Source: Edolisoma coerulescens
Lineage: Eukaryota > Chordata > Aves > Passeriformes > Campephagidae
Assembly (NCBI GenBank): GCA_013397115.1
Contig: VWZW01006282.1
Location: forward strand, 1,921,831 to 1,985,830
Length of the DNA: 64,000 nt
Direction of reading: 5' to 3'
Numbering within the stretch: position 1 is the stretch's first letter; each line of letters starts with the position of its first letter. The notes beneath the pieces are model-generated. The model searched no databases, was not told the origin of the DNA, and was given only the letters and a program-made list of their open reading frames with translations. Positions 49,891 through 61,990 of this stretch are shown here, piece by piece. Made by a program: the position numbers and the translations under genes.

Positions 49891-52389
49891 AGATGAATAA
49901 TAATCACTACGTGGAGAAATACTGCAGTTTGCAACTCAAAGAACACTTTAAATCTGCTTAGCAATTTGTAACGCCCACAGTAGCACACTGTGTAAAGCTG
50001 CAGTTATGAGACAAATCACTTTTCCATTAAGCACGGCTCCAGGACGTGCCTTCTGGCAGCACACAGGGAGCAGGGAGAGATGGAGGGGAGGGGAACGCTG
50101 TGCATGAGGTGGTGCAAGAAGCCAAGAGGTTTGCTTTTTCCAGCAGCAGCTGTGTTATCCCTTGATGGTTATTTTCTGGGCTCACAGCAATTAATCCCCA
50201 TACAGCCTGACTCCAATGTCCATCCATCTGCAGACCGTTGTGCCGCCTCTCACATCTAACCATCTCTCGGTACTGATGACTTTCCTTCAACAGAGAGCCT
50301 GGGAAAAGTAAATTATATGAATTTTTTCAAATTACAGTATTTTTCCCAAGTCCAGATCTCAGTGTTTTTTGATGAAGTCTGAACTGGCCACCCAATGTTC
50401 TGCCAGCACTTATCTGACCTCACCTCTGCCTGAAACATCACTCTGCCATGCCAAAACACAACAGTGGGGCTATAAAAGCTCATTTTAAGGGCCTTTCTCT
50501 TTTTTACTTAGGCCTTTGATATCCTGCTGATCTTCTGGAAGCAGAGAATATCTCCAGATGCAATGTGTCCTCGTTTGACTTGGGGCTGTTTCACACAAGC
50601 AGAAGGCACTGAGCTGCTTGGGGCAGGAGTAAGTGGCAGGTCCCACTCTCGACCACCACAGACTGGTTTAACTGGTGGATTTAACCCTCCCTTGCCAGCT
50701 CTGACCCTTTTGTCCCCAAACTCCCCCACACTGTCCAGTTATAAATTGATGAGTACCAGATGATAACAAAAAGCACCAGCAGAGACAACACCTGAACCAC
50801 AGCCATCAGTGGCAGGAGGCCACGTGCAACAAATTCTTCACTGAAGGCTTGGGCAGGGTGACCTGGCTCTGGAGTGCCGTGGGAGCAGAGTGGCCTGATG
50901 AGCACAGATCTCCACTGAGAAAAGGGAAGACCTTGGACACACTGGAAATAAAAGTGTGATTTGAAATGCAGGGAGAAGGAGGACAGTGAGCTATCTTGAA
51001 GCATCTACACAAAAGTACAATGACATTTAAGCCTGTCGAGGCTGGTGAGGAGATCCAGGCAGACTGGGGAATTAGACAAAACAGCCAGGGTCTCAGTACA
51101 AGCTTTTATCTCATTCTTAGAGAAGGTGTTTGGAGACCTTGAATGAGAAAAAAGGGTAGCAAGATAAACAGAGCAGGCAGCTGAATCCCTCACGATTTTA
51201 AAACAATGATCAAAGGAAAATGCAAATGAGGAACCTGCCCCCAGAAAGTCAGAGGAAAAAGATTCATAGCCCAGTGGTGGGAATCAGGTATTAGAAGAGG
51301 TATTTCAGCTCCTCCAGGAAATCCAGCCTGTCCCACACCAGGAAGGCACGTTTGTGCTGTAGGGAGAACACGGGCAAGGCTTAACAGATAGGCCAAGTTT
51401 CTTTCTGCCTAGGTTATGGGAAATGCTGCAGGTCCCAAGTGTTGGATCTAGGACAGCATGGAAGGATGTGTGAAAAATAAGATATTCTATGAAAAATTAT
51501 TCATGGCAAGGATGGTTAAATGACGAAACAGAAGTCAAACTTCCCCAGTTTTCTCTCAGACTGGGGTCTGTGCTGCCATTGTGAATGTGAGGGATTCTAC
51601 CAGCCAGCATTTCCACTGGGCAATGCACCTCCACTTCCAACAGAGCAAAAGAACATCTCTACTTCTTGCAAGCAGTCAGATATTTTTACTTTACATCCCA
51701 ACTCAAGACAAGTTTTACTGCTGGTTTTGGGCAGTGATGGGGGAGAAGCAAGAACATTTCATACACTCAAGGTCTCTTTGCAGACTTCATCCTGCCAGCC
51801 TCAGGAGACAGCGTTTGGCCATAATGTGTTTCAAGAGTAAGCCCTAGGTCATGAACCCTGTAGCCCTGACTCAGGGCAGAAGCTAGGGAAACAAAAATTA
51901 AAATAAACCCAAAAAATACAAGTGGAAAAGAAAAATCCCATTATGCAGGCTAGTCCTCAGTGACACCAGTGGCAACATTTGATTTCAAGCTGGTCATGCC
52001 TTACTTATTGAAGCATGGCCAGGGTGCCTTACCTTGCAGCTGTCAGTTGCTCAGGGCTGAATACCCCAAACAGATCACATTTGATCTTCATTTCCTCAGA
52101 AGTACCTTGAATTTTCCCTATAGGACAAAGAGCCTACAGAACCAAATATCATGTGCACAAAATAGACCCCATCCCTCCTCCATCATCATAGTGAAATTTC
52201 CCATCTCTTTTCTCCCTTGACCCACATTTTTGTAGCAGAGCAGGTGCTTTTCAATGAAGGAAAGAAAATGAGGAGCAGCTGTTTGATGGGCCTGGGATGG
52301 CAGTAGCAGCCCGGGCTGAGAAGGATTAATGGGCAGCATGCACATGAGGAGGTCAGAGGTGGCAAATAAATGCATTTTATCAGAGAGTT

Positions 52390-53030
52390 ACAGAAATAAA
52401 GGAATGAATCACATTGCTTGCATCACTATAGATGAGGCATAAATAGAGTTAATCAGCACTGAAAGCATATTAACTCAAGGAGAATTATTCATGCACTGCA
52501 GGTGTTTTCCCAGTATCTGTCCATGGAAGTAATGAGTGAGAGCAGTAATTGGTGTCCAGCCCATCTCTAGCCAGCAGCTATTGCCCCTTCTGGGCTGAAT
52601 TAATCTTCCAAATTGCTATGCTGCTTTACAACACATATTTCAACATAATGATCTTTTACTTATTATTATTTTTGGTAGCCTGTGAGTTATAGAGATTGAT
52701 AGCATCCTTTGCAAAAGAAATAATGAACCCAAGGGGAACTGATAATTCATTGAACTTTTGAACTGCCTCCGAGTCACCTCTCTGGGACTTGAAAATTATG
52801 ATGTATTATTTATTCAGCCCTGACTGTGCCTCTCTTAGTGTAGTAGGAAACTCTGGGAGAGTAATAACAACAGAGGCCCCGTACTTGCCCTTAACACTTG
52901 CTAGAGAGAGCCTGCTACTAATTTGCCTTTCAATAGGGGCTGCATTTTACCTTTGTAGCCGCCTTTTAAAACACCAATTTCTATGTGTCGGTTTATCAGT
53001 GCAGCCTCAATAATTTCCCTCGCTCTGGTC
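52390..53030. promoter_or_regulatory. Candidate distal enhancer (AT-rich, homeodomain and POU-type motifs)
   Basis: About 640 bases lack repeats and long frames and carry many TAAT-core sites: GTTAATCA near 52449, ATTATTCATGCA near 52485, GTAATTGG near 52545, AATTAATC near 52598 and TGATAATTCATTG near 52740. It resembles vertebrate developmental conserved elements in texture only; conservation was not measured. Confidence 0.3.
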
Positions 53031-53261
53031 AGCTGAGCTGCTGCTTCCCAGCTGTGGCACAGGAGGTGTTTCAGAGCCCTCACGGGGAGGTTCACAGGCA
53101 CTGCTGACCTCCCTGCTCCCTGGGCCAACACCACCTCTTCCCACAGACTCCAGCAGCACAAGAACAGATCCCCAGATAAGTGGATGTAACTCCTCTGGAT
53201 CCAGATCCTCCCCCTGCAAGGTGCTCAGCTCTGTAACCAGACTCAGAAAAGTGCTTAAACG

Positions 53262-53400
53262 GAGGCTTAACACAAGCATGTGCTCACGTTCCTCGGGTGC
53301 TTAGAGCTCAAAGGATCATCCCTGGACAAGTGCAAGCCCCGTTTATTTCCCAGTGAAGTGAAGAGGTGAAGACTTCAGTGGGTGCCGAGAAAGCAGCACA
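53262..53400. repeat. Ancient interspersed repeat remnant
   Basis: AAAGTGCTTAAACGGAGGC, TTAACACAAGCATGTGCTC and TTCCCAGTGAAGTGAAGAGG followed by GACTTCAGTGGGTGC follow the pattern of sauropsid repeats with AAGCATGTGCTTAA and CATTGAAGTCAATGGG motifs. It is heavily diverged, and lies about 300 bases before the orphan CpG island. Confidence 0.4.
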
Positions 53401-53689
53401 CCATCAACGCTGAGTTTTCTCACCCTCTCCTCTTCCCTCCGCGGTGCCAGGGAAGATGCTGGCTTTAGGGCAGCTGACGGGACCATCCCCAGCCCTTTGG
53501 CCCCTGCACCGGCAGCGGGGCCGTGGTGACGGGGCTGAGATGACAGCGCTTTGCGATGGCAAAGGCCCATTTCTCTGAAGGCCTGAAGCCGAGCAGCAGG
53601 AGGAAGAGGGGCGAGCACCAGAGGCGTCCAGCTGTGCCCCTTATGTCAGGTTTAGCCTCTCACAGCAAAGGTTACCTACAAAATCTCTC

Positions 53690-54062
53690 CGGCGGGTATT
53701 CACGTGTGTGAATGAGTTGTTAACCCTTCGGGGGCCCACCCCAGCTGCGCAGGTCGTGCCTGGCGCGGGGTGCGACGGTCCGGGTACCCCGCGGAGCCCC
53801 CGCGCATCCTCCCCGCGAACGCCGGCGGGACGCGGGACTCCGCGGCGGAGGAGACGCCGTTCCTTTTCTCCTGGCTCCCTCTCGTGGGCCTTCCCAAGCA
53901 GCACAACTCCGGCCGCCTCGCAGCCCCTGCCCCGGGGACCCCCGCCCCAGGAGCCCGCTGCCCTCCCGGCCGTCCTGCAGCCCCGGCTGGCTGGGATACA
54001 CAACTGGAGTTTGGGCTGCAGCGCCCGGCCACGGGCATCGTTCTGGCTGCCAGGCAAAAGGC
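53690..54062. promoter_or_regulatory. Orphan CpG island
   Basis: About 370 bases are strongly GC-rich and CpG-dense, with motifs such as GGCGCGGGG, CCCCGCGGAGCCC, CCGGCGGGACGCGGGAC and CTCCGCGGCGG. It is flanked on both sides by ordinary AT-rich DNA. Open frames of 98-150 codons cross it on both strands, but this is expected where stop codons are rare, and none resembles a known protein. No gene can be assigned to it within the window; a non-coding RNA or a gene beginning here and continuing outside the window are possibilities. Confidence 0.55.
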
Positions 54063-55028
54063 ATAAGTTCGAGTTTTCCAGGGTGTGTTGGCTTCACAGC
54101 TGTGTTCAAGTCCCCAGCAAGAGGGGCTCCTCATTTAATGCTCCTGCCTTCGTGCCTTAGCACCAGTTTTAGGGACAGATGTGCTTTCTCCCAAGCAAAA
54201 AGATCATTTGTAGTTGTCGCTTCTCTGCCCTTTCCTGCATTTCCTCGAGCTGAAGTCTGCAGTAGCTGTATTGCTGGATGTGTTGCTGCAATTCCTTTCA
54301 CTGCTGCTACCCTCTGTCCCATGGGGTTGAGGCTGCTTGTCCCTGTGGCATCCTTCGTCTACCCTGCAACCTGGTTTAAATCTTTATCTAAGTCTTCAGC
54401 TTGCAGCACTTTCAGAGAGCTGTCGCCCTCCTCCTTGTTCCCAGCCTGTCTGCAAGCTCCTCTGCTCCTTCTTCACCCACTGCACCCCAGCTTTCATGTC
54501 CCTTTTCACCAGCCATGACCCCACACCTGCTTGGCAGCCCTTTTCCCCTCTCTTGCTCCTCTCTAGACACCTTCCAAACTGTTCTCTGCCAGGGCACTGT
54601 CAGCACTGCTGTCTGCTTCTGTCAGCTGACCTCTTCCTTTCATCCCCGTGAAGCCAAAACACCTGAAAATGTGCTCACTGTCCTTCACTCCTCTCTTTTA
54701 TTCTTTCCCCTCATGTTTTCATGTTTCAGTCCCAGCTGTATCCCTTACTCCAGCCATAACTCTTTCTGAGAAACAAAGAGTGACAAGCCATGCCACCCAG
54801 AGCTGTGCTGGTGAGGATCAGGATGTCCCTGCAGCTGCAGGACTATGAATTAGGGTCTGATGCTTTGCTGCATGAACTCAGGCAGGTAACTGAACCTTCC
54901 CATGCCTTTCTTTCCCCCTTTCATCTATTCTCTGTATTTCAAACATAAGCTGCCCAGTGCAGCACAATTTCTTATTCTCTTGGTGCTAAGGTGTCAGACT
55001 CAAAGAGGTCCTATTTTTGTAAAATTGA

Positions 55029-55068
55029 AATCTAAGGCCTGATAAAATTTGAATCTAAGGCCTGATAA
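55029..55068. repeat. 23-bp tandem duplication, second copy partial
   Basis: AATCTAAGGCCTGATAA followed by AATTTG is repeated immediately as AATCTAAGGCCTGATAA. The duplicated 17 bases are identical. Confidence 0.9.
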
Positions 55069-55795
55069 CAACACAAATAATAATAGAGCATATAGCACTT
55101 GTGAAATAAGCCTTTGGCAAATGAATATCTTGGAATTGAAGTGATGCTTTCTAGTCTTTTACACATTAAACACCCACAAGCCTGCAGCTGCCTCCAGGCC
55201 AATTTATTTCAATTCCACCTCATTTTCCTGTGAGATACTCCATGAGATTTAGTGGCAGAATGTGACAAAGGAGCTAGAAAACATTTTGGTGTAGAACAGC
55301 CACTGAGCCATCCACTATGCTTGATGTGCTTTATTCAGAGACATAAGTCACTAGGTACTGAAAATTTATGGAGAATTATACCATTTGGTGATGTGTCTGC
55401 CTTTCCCTTCTCACTGGTTGGGTTTCTTTGGGCTTACTGGAGCATTTAGCAAGGAGGAACACGCCCTGCCAATCGATCTAAGAGCTCCTCTGCCTCACGG
55501 TACAAAGGGTGTAAGTGAAGTGGAAAGAACACGTTCTTTCTCTGTGAGAATCACTGTTTACATGTCACTTTCTCAGAAAATTTTGCAGGGATTGTGTGTG
55601 TTAGAAATGTCTGAAGGCTTTGGAAAACAAAGCAAAACTATTTTGAAATGGTATCATTCAGACTGGAGGGTTTCCTCATCAAGATGGAACTTCACTAGTA
55701 AATAGCAAGGTAGTTCACAGCTTACAGAATAAAGTTTGGTGTCCCTTTGTTCTGGTCATCAGCAACATCAACTGCACATGAGCTGTCCTGGGATC

Positions 55796-55995
55796 ATGCA
55801 GTATTTTGGGTTGGAAGGGACTGTTAAAGGCCATCCAGTCCAAGCCCCTGCAATGAGCAGGGACATCTTCAACTAGATCAGGTTGCTCAGAGCCCTGTCC
55901 AACCTAACCTTGAATGTTAACAGGGATGGGGCATCTACCACCTCTCTGGGCAACCCATTCAAGTGTTTCACCAACCTCACTGTAAAAAAGGAGAC
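55796..55995 (-). mobile_element. CR1 retrotransposon 3' fragment
   Basis: On the plus strand it reads TTTTGGGTTGGAAGGGACTG, CATCCAGTCCAAGCCCCTGC, GAGCAGGGACATCTTCAACT, CAGGTTGCTCAGAGCCCTGT, GGGATGGGGCATCTACCACC, then CTCTCTGGGCAACCCATTCA and CACCAACCTCACTGTAAA. This is the complement of the CR1 end. Homology stops near 55995, so about 200 bases remain. It is truncated at the 5' end, as is typical of CR1. Confidence 0.9.
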
Positions 55996-56195
55996 AATAC
56001 AAGGTGCTGGACTGAGGGCAGCATCCCTTTCCAACCACCCCAATGAACAATCAAAGAAGAAGTGCAGGAGGTAAGAAAGGTGAACAGAAAGACTCAGCTT
56101 TCTTTCATAGTCCCTTGGTGCTTTTCTCCAACAGATCCTTCCAAAGCACCACCAGCACCACAGAGCAGAGCTGACCTCAGGCAGCACAGCACCAG

Positions 56196-56228
56196 CCACT
56201 GCCCACTGCCCACTGCCCAGCCACTGCC
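56196..56228. repeat. (CCCACTG)n short tandem repeat
   Basis: Three tandem CCCACTG-type heptamers are followed by a broken fourth copy (CCAGCCACTGCC). Confidence 0.8.
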
Positions 56229-59200
56229 ACGTGCAAACCCTTTCCACTTGAAGCAGAGATGGGATGCCATCTCTCATGAGATGCCATCATGAGGTAGGGA
56301 GGAGGACCCTGCTCCTGCTGTCAGTGCCACCTGTGTGAGACATGTTCTCAGTGCTGATGGCATGGGGTCCAGCACAGAGCTGGCCATGCCAGGGGGCCCA
56401 GGTTACTACCTGAAAGCATCAGCTTGGCTCCCATGGAGTCTGGCTGCCAGATTCCCACTGCAGTCTGCAGACACTGGATTTGACCCTTGCTGGAACAAAT
56501 GCCCTGAGGCACAGCCCCTTGCAAGGCCAGGAGCTGCCAAACCCCTTTCCTTGCCCTTGTTCCAGATGCTGACCATCCCCTGTCAGAGCCCCGTGTGGCT
56601 CAGACATAAGGGAAGGTGTGTGACATTTGTTTGCCAGTGTTTTCCAGAGAGAGCAGCCACTCGTGTCGCTGCCACCTCCATCCTGGCAGCCTGCAAGCCC
56701 CTTCTTGGCACATTCTTTCATCAGAGGGATAAATTCTGGCCAGTGGCGTGGCTGCTCAGTGCAGTTAAAGTTGGGGATGTGCTGCTAAATGAAGCAGCGT
56801 GTGTTCTCTGTCTGCCACTCCCCATCTCCTTTGTCTTCAGCAGGAATTATTTACTGCTCAGGAGCAGCCATGAGGGGCTGGGTGTTTGTCTCCCAGCTGG
56901 AGAAAGGCCGCTGCCTAGGCTGAGCTTTGCCTTTTGATTCCTTTGCTGTTGGATTTATTTTTATTCCAGATGAGCAGATACTCTCTTGATGTATAATAGA
57001 AATGAGTGAAGACATAGTTCTTGCCCCAGAATCAGTCTCTGTGAATTCAGGTTTTTGATCAGCAGATGAAGGGGCAGACAGCAGGGGAAGAAGGGGACAT
57101 CACAGGACCAAAAAGGTCCTGAGGAAGCCTTGCCCAGCTTTGTGCTGTTTCTATCAGCACGGGAAGGGGCAAAGATTTTGATTCTGCATATCAAAGGTGA
57201 AGGCAAGTAAATGAAGTTCATTCACTTCTCATTTGGGCAGTAAATTTACTCATTCCCCACCAGGTGCCTGGAGCTCCAGGCAGGGTAAAGCGCTTACTTT
57301 TATTCACTGCTCTACCTCTAATACTGGTTCAAAGACAGCTTACTTTTAGCTTTTTCTATTTATTTTTCAACTTAATATTACATAAAATGGCTGAACAAAG
57401 TCCTCTCTAGCCTGTGCCCTGGAGAGGAAACCAGCTGTACTTAGGGGAGACACAAGCACGTGCTTTCCTTGCCCCGCAGCTGTGGGACTTTGTCTATGGC
57501 TGTGCACTGAGCCCCCCTTGGTGGCACCTCTGAACCTACTGGGTGTGCATGCCACCCTCACTGCTCCTTGGGGGGTCATGGGGGTGAGGTGCTGTGCAAA
57601 CACTCTCCCAGGGACAGTCCCCTCCTAACCCAGGGTCTTCATGCCGAAGGATGGGACAGGGACTGCAATATGCAACAAAGCAGAGGGCAGCAGCAAAACC
57701 AGCTCATTTGCTGCCCATGGTTAAACTCCTCTCCACTTGTCCTCATTCACCACAACACCTCTGTCAGAAAACTTTGGAGATTACTTAAGAGAGACCTCTG
57801 CAGTCAACAGGCAGATTTGGGAAGAGATTCCTAGCAGCTGCTGAGGGGGGAAGACAGAAGTGCAACCACAAGCAGCAGAAGATCACAAGTCAGCCATCAA
57901 TATTGCCTACTCAGGGGAAGCATGTGGCCGGGGGGGACAAGGCAGGGTGAATGACTTCAAAACAGAGTCTGGGGTCTGGTTGTAGGAAGACTTCTGAGCT
58001 GAAAGGGAAAATGGCATGACCTTGGGGTTATGCCAATGTAATGATGCAACACAAAAGTTACCTTTCCTTCCTTTTTATACTTACTTTTTATTAATAATTT
58101 GCAAGGGGGAGGTGGGGAAAGTAAAGTGTTTCAGCCTACATCTGGCAAGCTGCAAAGCTGAACCATTAAATCTATAAATGCAGGGCCACTTAGGGGAGCT
58201 GGTGGCTGCGAGCTGGATGCCCTGCTCATCCCCACACCCAGGCTTGTGCCCACACGTCAGCTCACATGAAACAGGAGTGGCACCGTGACTTGGTCTGCAG
58301 CAAACCTGAGTGCTGGAAGCTCTGACGCTCCCCAGGGACTCAGGGCTGCTGACTTAGAGGAGCGTTTGCTGTTAGTCAGACTGGAGAAGTCCAGTCACAG
58401 GCAGCAATGTGGCATCTTATTGCTCAATTAATTCATCTTATTTGTTAACTGTTACAGGGGAAGAGACACCCTGGAAGGACAAAGCCTCTGACAGGCAGGG
58501 AGCAGCCAGAAGCCCTGCCAACACAGTTGCTGCTGCTGCAGCTACAACGCAGGGCTGTGGTTAACATCCCCATCACGGTTGGAGGGCATGGTTATGGTCT
58601 TCTGCTGCAGCAAGCAGGGATCTTCAGCACTACATTTGGATTTAAGGGTGGGGAAAATGGCACTTTGGAAAGAGGGTTCTGGCTGGAAATGATGGAGAAA
58701 TACTATCACAAGCTCCTGTCCCCTCCCTGGGCTGCTGCTGCTGGGGTGATTTATGAGCTGGTTTATGGACTGAGACATGCAGGAGTGATTGCCTGTTCCT
58801 CTGCAGTGCAGCGCAGGCTGCAGCTAGCATCAGCTGAAGGGGGGAAAGTGCTGCTGTGCAGTCCCCATGGCTGGGAAGAGACAGGCCCCTACTCCTGACC
58901 CCCAAGAGACCCACCCTGGGGTCCTCCTCCAGGATAACATCCAGCCCAGCAGGCACGGCAGTCATACCCTGGCTTCTCACAGGTAGTCAGAGCTTGAAAA
59001 ATCATATTCACAAGGCATCTGCAATATTCAAAGGGTCAGAACTGCAAGGATGCTCCTTTATAAATCAAGTGCAGCTACTAGGTAATCTTCCCAATCAGAG
59101 TTCCCAGAGAGAAAAAGGCTTTTTGTCTGGAATTAATGTTTGAGAGTTTGCTTTATAGTTCTAAGTCAATATCTTTAAATGCTTTGCAAAAGAGCAATGG

Positions 59201-59524
59201 AAGAGAAAAGCTCTGCAAACTGGCCATGCATATTAAAAGCCTCATCCTTTAGCAGTCTAAAACCAAGTAATAATCCACTCAGCTCTCACTTATTTCAAGC
59301 TTGCTTTTAAAACAAAATCATCAGAATATCTGGAGACATTAGACAGCCCAGTATCTCTGACTGAACAGGTCACAACCTGCAAACCTTCCCAAGGACCTGT
59401 GTGTGGCTGATGTGAACATCCCCCACCTCCTGTCACTGTGCAGGGCTGTGTGTTGGGATTGCAGCCTGCTTGGGCCAAGGACAGCTTATGGGATCAGCTC
59501 AGTGGCATTTTGTTCTTGTCTTGC

Positions 59525-59640
59525 TTTGCCACAATAAACACAATCATTACAATCAGCATTATCACCCTAGCTATTTATTACTGTTATTTGACTTAAAATG
59601 ATAATTTGCATTAGTGCATGAGAGCTTCTTTCTATTCCAA
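59525..59640. promoter_or_regulatory. Candidate regulatory element with a POU octamer
   Basis: A perfect octamer ATTTGCAT is at 59604-59611. An ATAAACA forkhead-type site lies near 59533 and several TTATT/AATCA motifs in between. No gene is nearby in the window. Confidence 0.25.
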
Positions 59641-60009
59641 GCACCCACATTGGATGAGGAAGATTTATTGGCAATCGGGCTGCCCATTTGAACTGACTCC
59701 CTCTTCCTAGCAATGGCAGTGCCAGTCCAGCTGGCACGTGAAGTGAAGGCCTGCCTGCTGAGGACACCAGCAATTTCCTCAGCTGTGTCTTTCCTCACTT
59801 CACTTACCCAGTAAATGGATTTTCACCAGGAAGCCAAGGAACAGGTAGGCGCCCAGCCGAGCCTGCTGCAGTTGCACAAATGTGAATGGAGAGACACACC
59901 AAAGCCACGATAAAAACCAGGGAGTTGCCTGGGACAGGTACAGTCCCCAGTCAGGGCAGAGCTGGAGGAACAGAGATTTCTTCACCCTGGCTGTGTGCAG
60001 GGCTGAAGG

Positions 60010-60030
60010 CAGGGAGGGAGGGAGGGAGGG
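60010..60030. repeat. (GGGA)n microsatellite
   Basis: About five GGGA units occur on the plus strand. Confidence 0.9.
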
Positions 60031-60459
60031 CAGAGATGGCTGGCACAGGGCAGTGGGCTTTGGCTCAGAGCCCTGCTGCTGTAGGGGCAAGGGTAGAGGG
60101 CTGAGGTAAGATGTCACCATCCCCTCATTTACCTCATTTATTTGAAAGGGCAGCTGATGACAGAACTGCGAGGAACATTTGTCTGTGACTTTATCACTGG
60201 TTTCCATGGAAAATATTGTGTCACAGGGGAGTTTAAGAATTCAAGGAAGAACCAGAGAATCTGGGTAACAGGATTGGGAAAAGGCAGGTCAGGGACTGTG
60301 CTCGTACCTTACCAGTGGGCTTTGTACATGGTCAGCGTGCTCATCCGCTCATACCCCGGGCTGCACAGCTGCCACAAACAGGGTTTCCAGCAGGCTACAA
60401 TGACAAGGCCACGGGTTATTTTTACAAATCCTCACCCTTGCAAAGGTCTTTACCCCAGA

Positions 60460-60800
60460 TCACCCCTGGAGGCCCCTCCGGGCTCCCAGCACGTCCCTCA
60501 GGCAGACCCCGTGCCCCAGCAGCCCGGCACGGCTCGGATCCTGTGTCACTAGAGGGCACTCGGGTTATTTTTTCCACCAAGCCTTGAGTATTAATATTCA
60601 TAACATGCGCCGCGCTCTAGGGGCGGGTTGGCAATATTCTCTTAGGGCAGCAGAGGGTTTTTTTCAGCTGCTTTGCAGGGAGCGGGAGCGATCACAAAGG
60701 CAGCTCCTGTGTTCCGAGGGGATGCCACAGGGGCTGCCGGCAGCGCCGGGAACGGGGCACGCCCGGCGTGGGCTGCTGCGGTGGGGCCGCCCCAGTGGGA
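60460..60800. promoter_or_regulatory. Weak GC-rich, CpG-containing patch
   Basis: CpG-bearing clusters occur at 60475-60545 (CCCCTCCGGGCTCCC, CCCGGCACGGCTCGG) and 60608-60800 (GCGCCGCGCTCTAGGGGCGGG, GCCGGCAGCGCCGGGAACGG, GTGGGGCCGCCCC). An AT-rich block at 60560-60605 separates them. This is weaker than the other two islands and may be an eroded or minor one. No exon is recognised. Confidence 0.35.
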
Positions 60801-61769
60801 CCGTCCTGCTGCACTTCCAGGTGGTGCTGGGGGAAGAGATGGGTCCTGGCCCCGCAGGGTGTTCAGCAGAGAGTGCACTCCCAGCCTTCCGGAGCTCCGA
60901 ATGAAGTAAGAGCACTGACACATCTGAAGCTAGATGCCCAGTGAAGGATGAACTAGCAGCGTGGGCTTTTGTTTTCTGCCTCTGCAGCAGATTGCTAGCG
61001 CAGCAGTGAATACACTTCTGTAGGGGCCTAGAAAGGATCCTTCAATGAGATGTGTGTGGGGATCTGCCTGGAGCGAGGGGTTGCACTGCGTGCCTTGCTT
61101 GGATGGGCTTTTTTCCCACTATTTTGACCTGATACTAAAGCTCCTGGTGTCCTGTCCTGACTCTGGTGTCCCCAGCGGAGCAGAGGATCCAGCCACGGCC
61201 CACACACTGTCCTGAGCCGGAGCAGCAGAGGTTTCCCCAGCTCAGCACCGTGCTCTGCGCTTCCCCAGCTGCAGGGTGCCACACACCACACCCTCCCCAC
61301 CCTGGCCTGCCCACGGGTGTGTGTGTGCACTCATACCAGCACACAGGACACCATTGGCACATGCCCCAGGAGCAGCCAGCAGCTGGCGTGGGTACAGCTC
61401 CAGGGAGCAAGGCTGTGGGAGAGGGGCATGGAGGGTCACAGCTCCTGGGTTCCCCCAGCCGATCGGATCCTCCCTGACCCAAGGGATACACAGCCTGTGG
61501 CAAATTCCCTGGGGCCTCCTCCACCAATGGCTGGAAGCAAAGCCTTTGCCTTCCCACCAGGTGCTGGAGCTGGCACACTGCTGTCATGGGAGGGTTGGTC
61601 TCACTGCGACCCTCGAGCCTTGGCCAGCAGCAAAGCACATGCCTCTCTCCTCTGATGAAGCACATTCTCTCTCACAAACCACATCTCATTAACAGTAATT
61701 CTTTCTAAGCTGTAACTGGTATTCAAATCGAAGCAGAGTATTTTCCCTTATTTATTGCCACTTTATTTG

Positions 61770-61990
61770 TGCTGGAGTAGCAGCTAGAGGCTCTGATTGG
61801 GACCCCCTCGTGCAAGACATAATGAAAAGATGGTCCCTGCCCCAAAGAGCTTCCGGTTTAATTACAGAATGAGCGACAACAGATGGATGCCCCATACAGA
61901 CAGGGAGGAGCACAAGGTAACAGGGAGACAATTATGATTAGCTTAATAACACACGGTCACACTACAGCAGCTGCCTGCCATTGTCACTCC
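61770..61990 (+). repeat. Ancient sauropsid-type interspersed repeat
   Basis: The order of motifs matches a repeat I recall as common in turtle and crocodilian DNA: GAGGCTCTGATTGGGACCCC, then CCCTGCCCCAAAGAGCTT (61835-61852), then GACAACAGATGG, AAGGTAACAGGGAGACAAT (61915-61933), GATTAGC and CAGCAGCTGCCTGCCATTGTC. The copy is diverged but nearly collinear over about 220 bases. I cannot name the family with certainty. Such copies are shared across sauropsids, and some have become conserved non-coding elements. Confidence 0.6.

Larger units (their letters stand above)
45593..53689. other. Intergenic stretch, no recognised gene
   Basis: It holds the CTGC microsatellite, the purine tract, two ancient repeat remnants and the candidate enhancer at 52390-53030. 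Chance frames only. Confidence 0.55.

Noticed and set aside
53641..54160. Open frames of 98-150 codons in five frames over the CpG island.
   Set aside because: GC-rich DNA has few stop codons; simultaneous openness on both strands and arginine/proline/glycine-rich products indicate chance.
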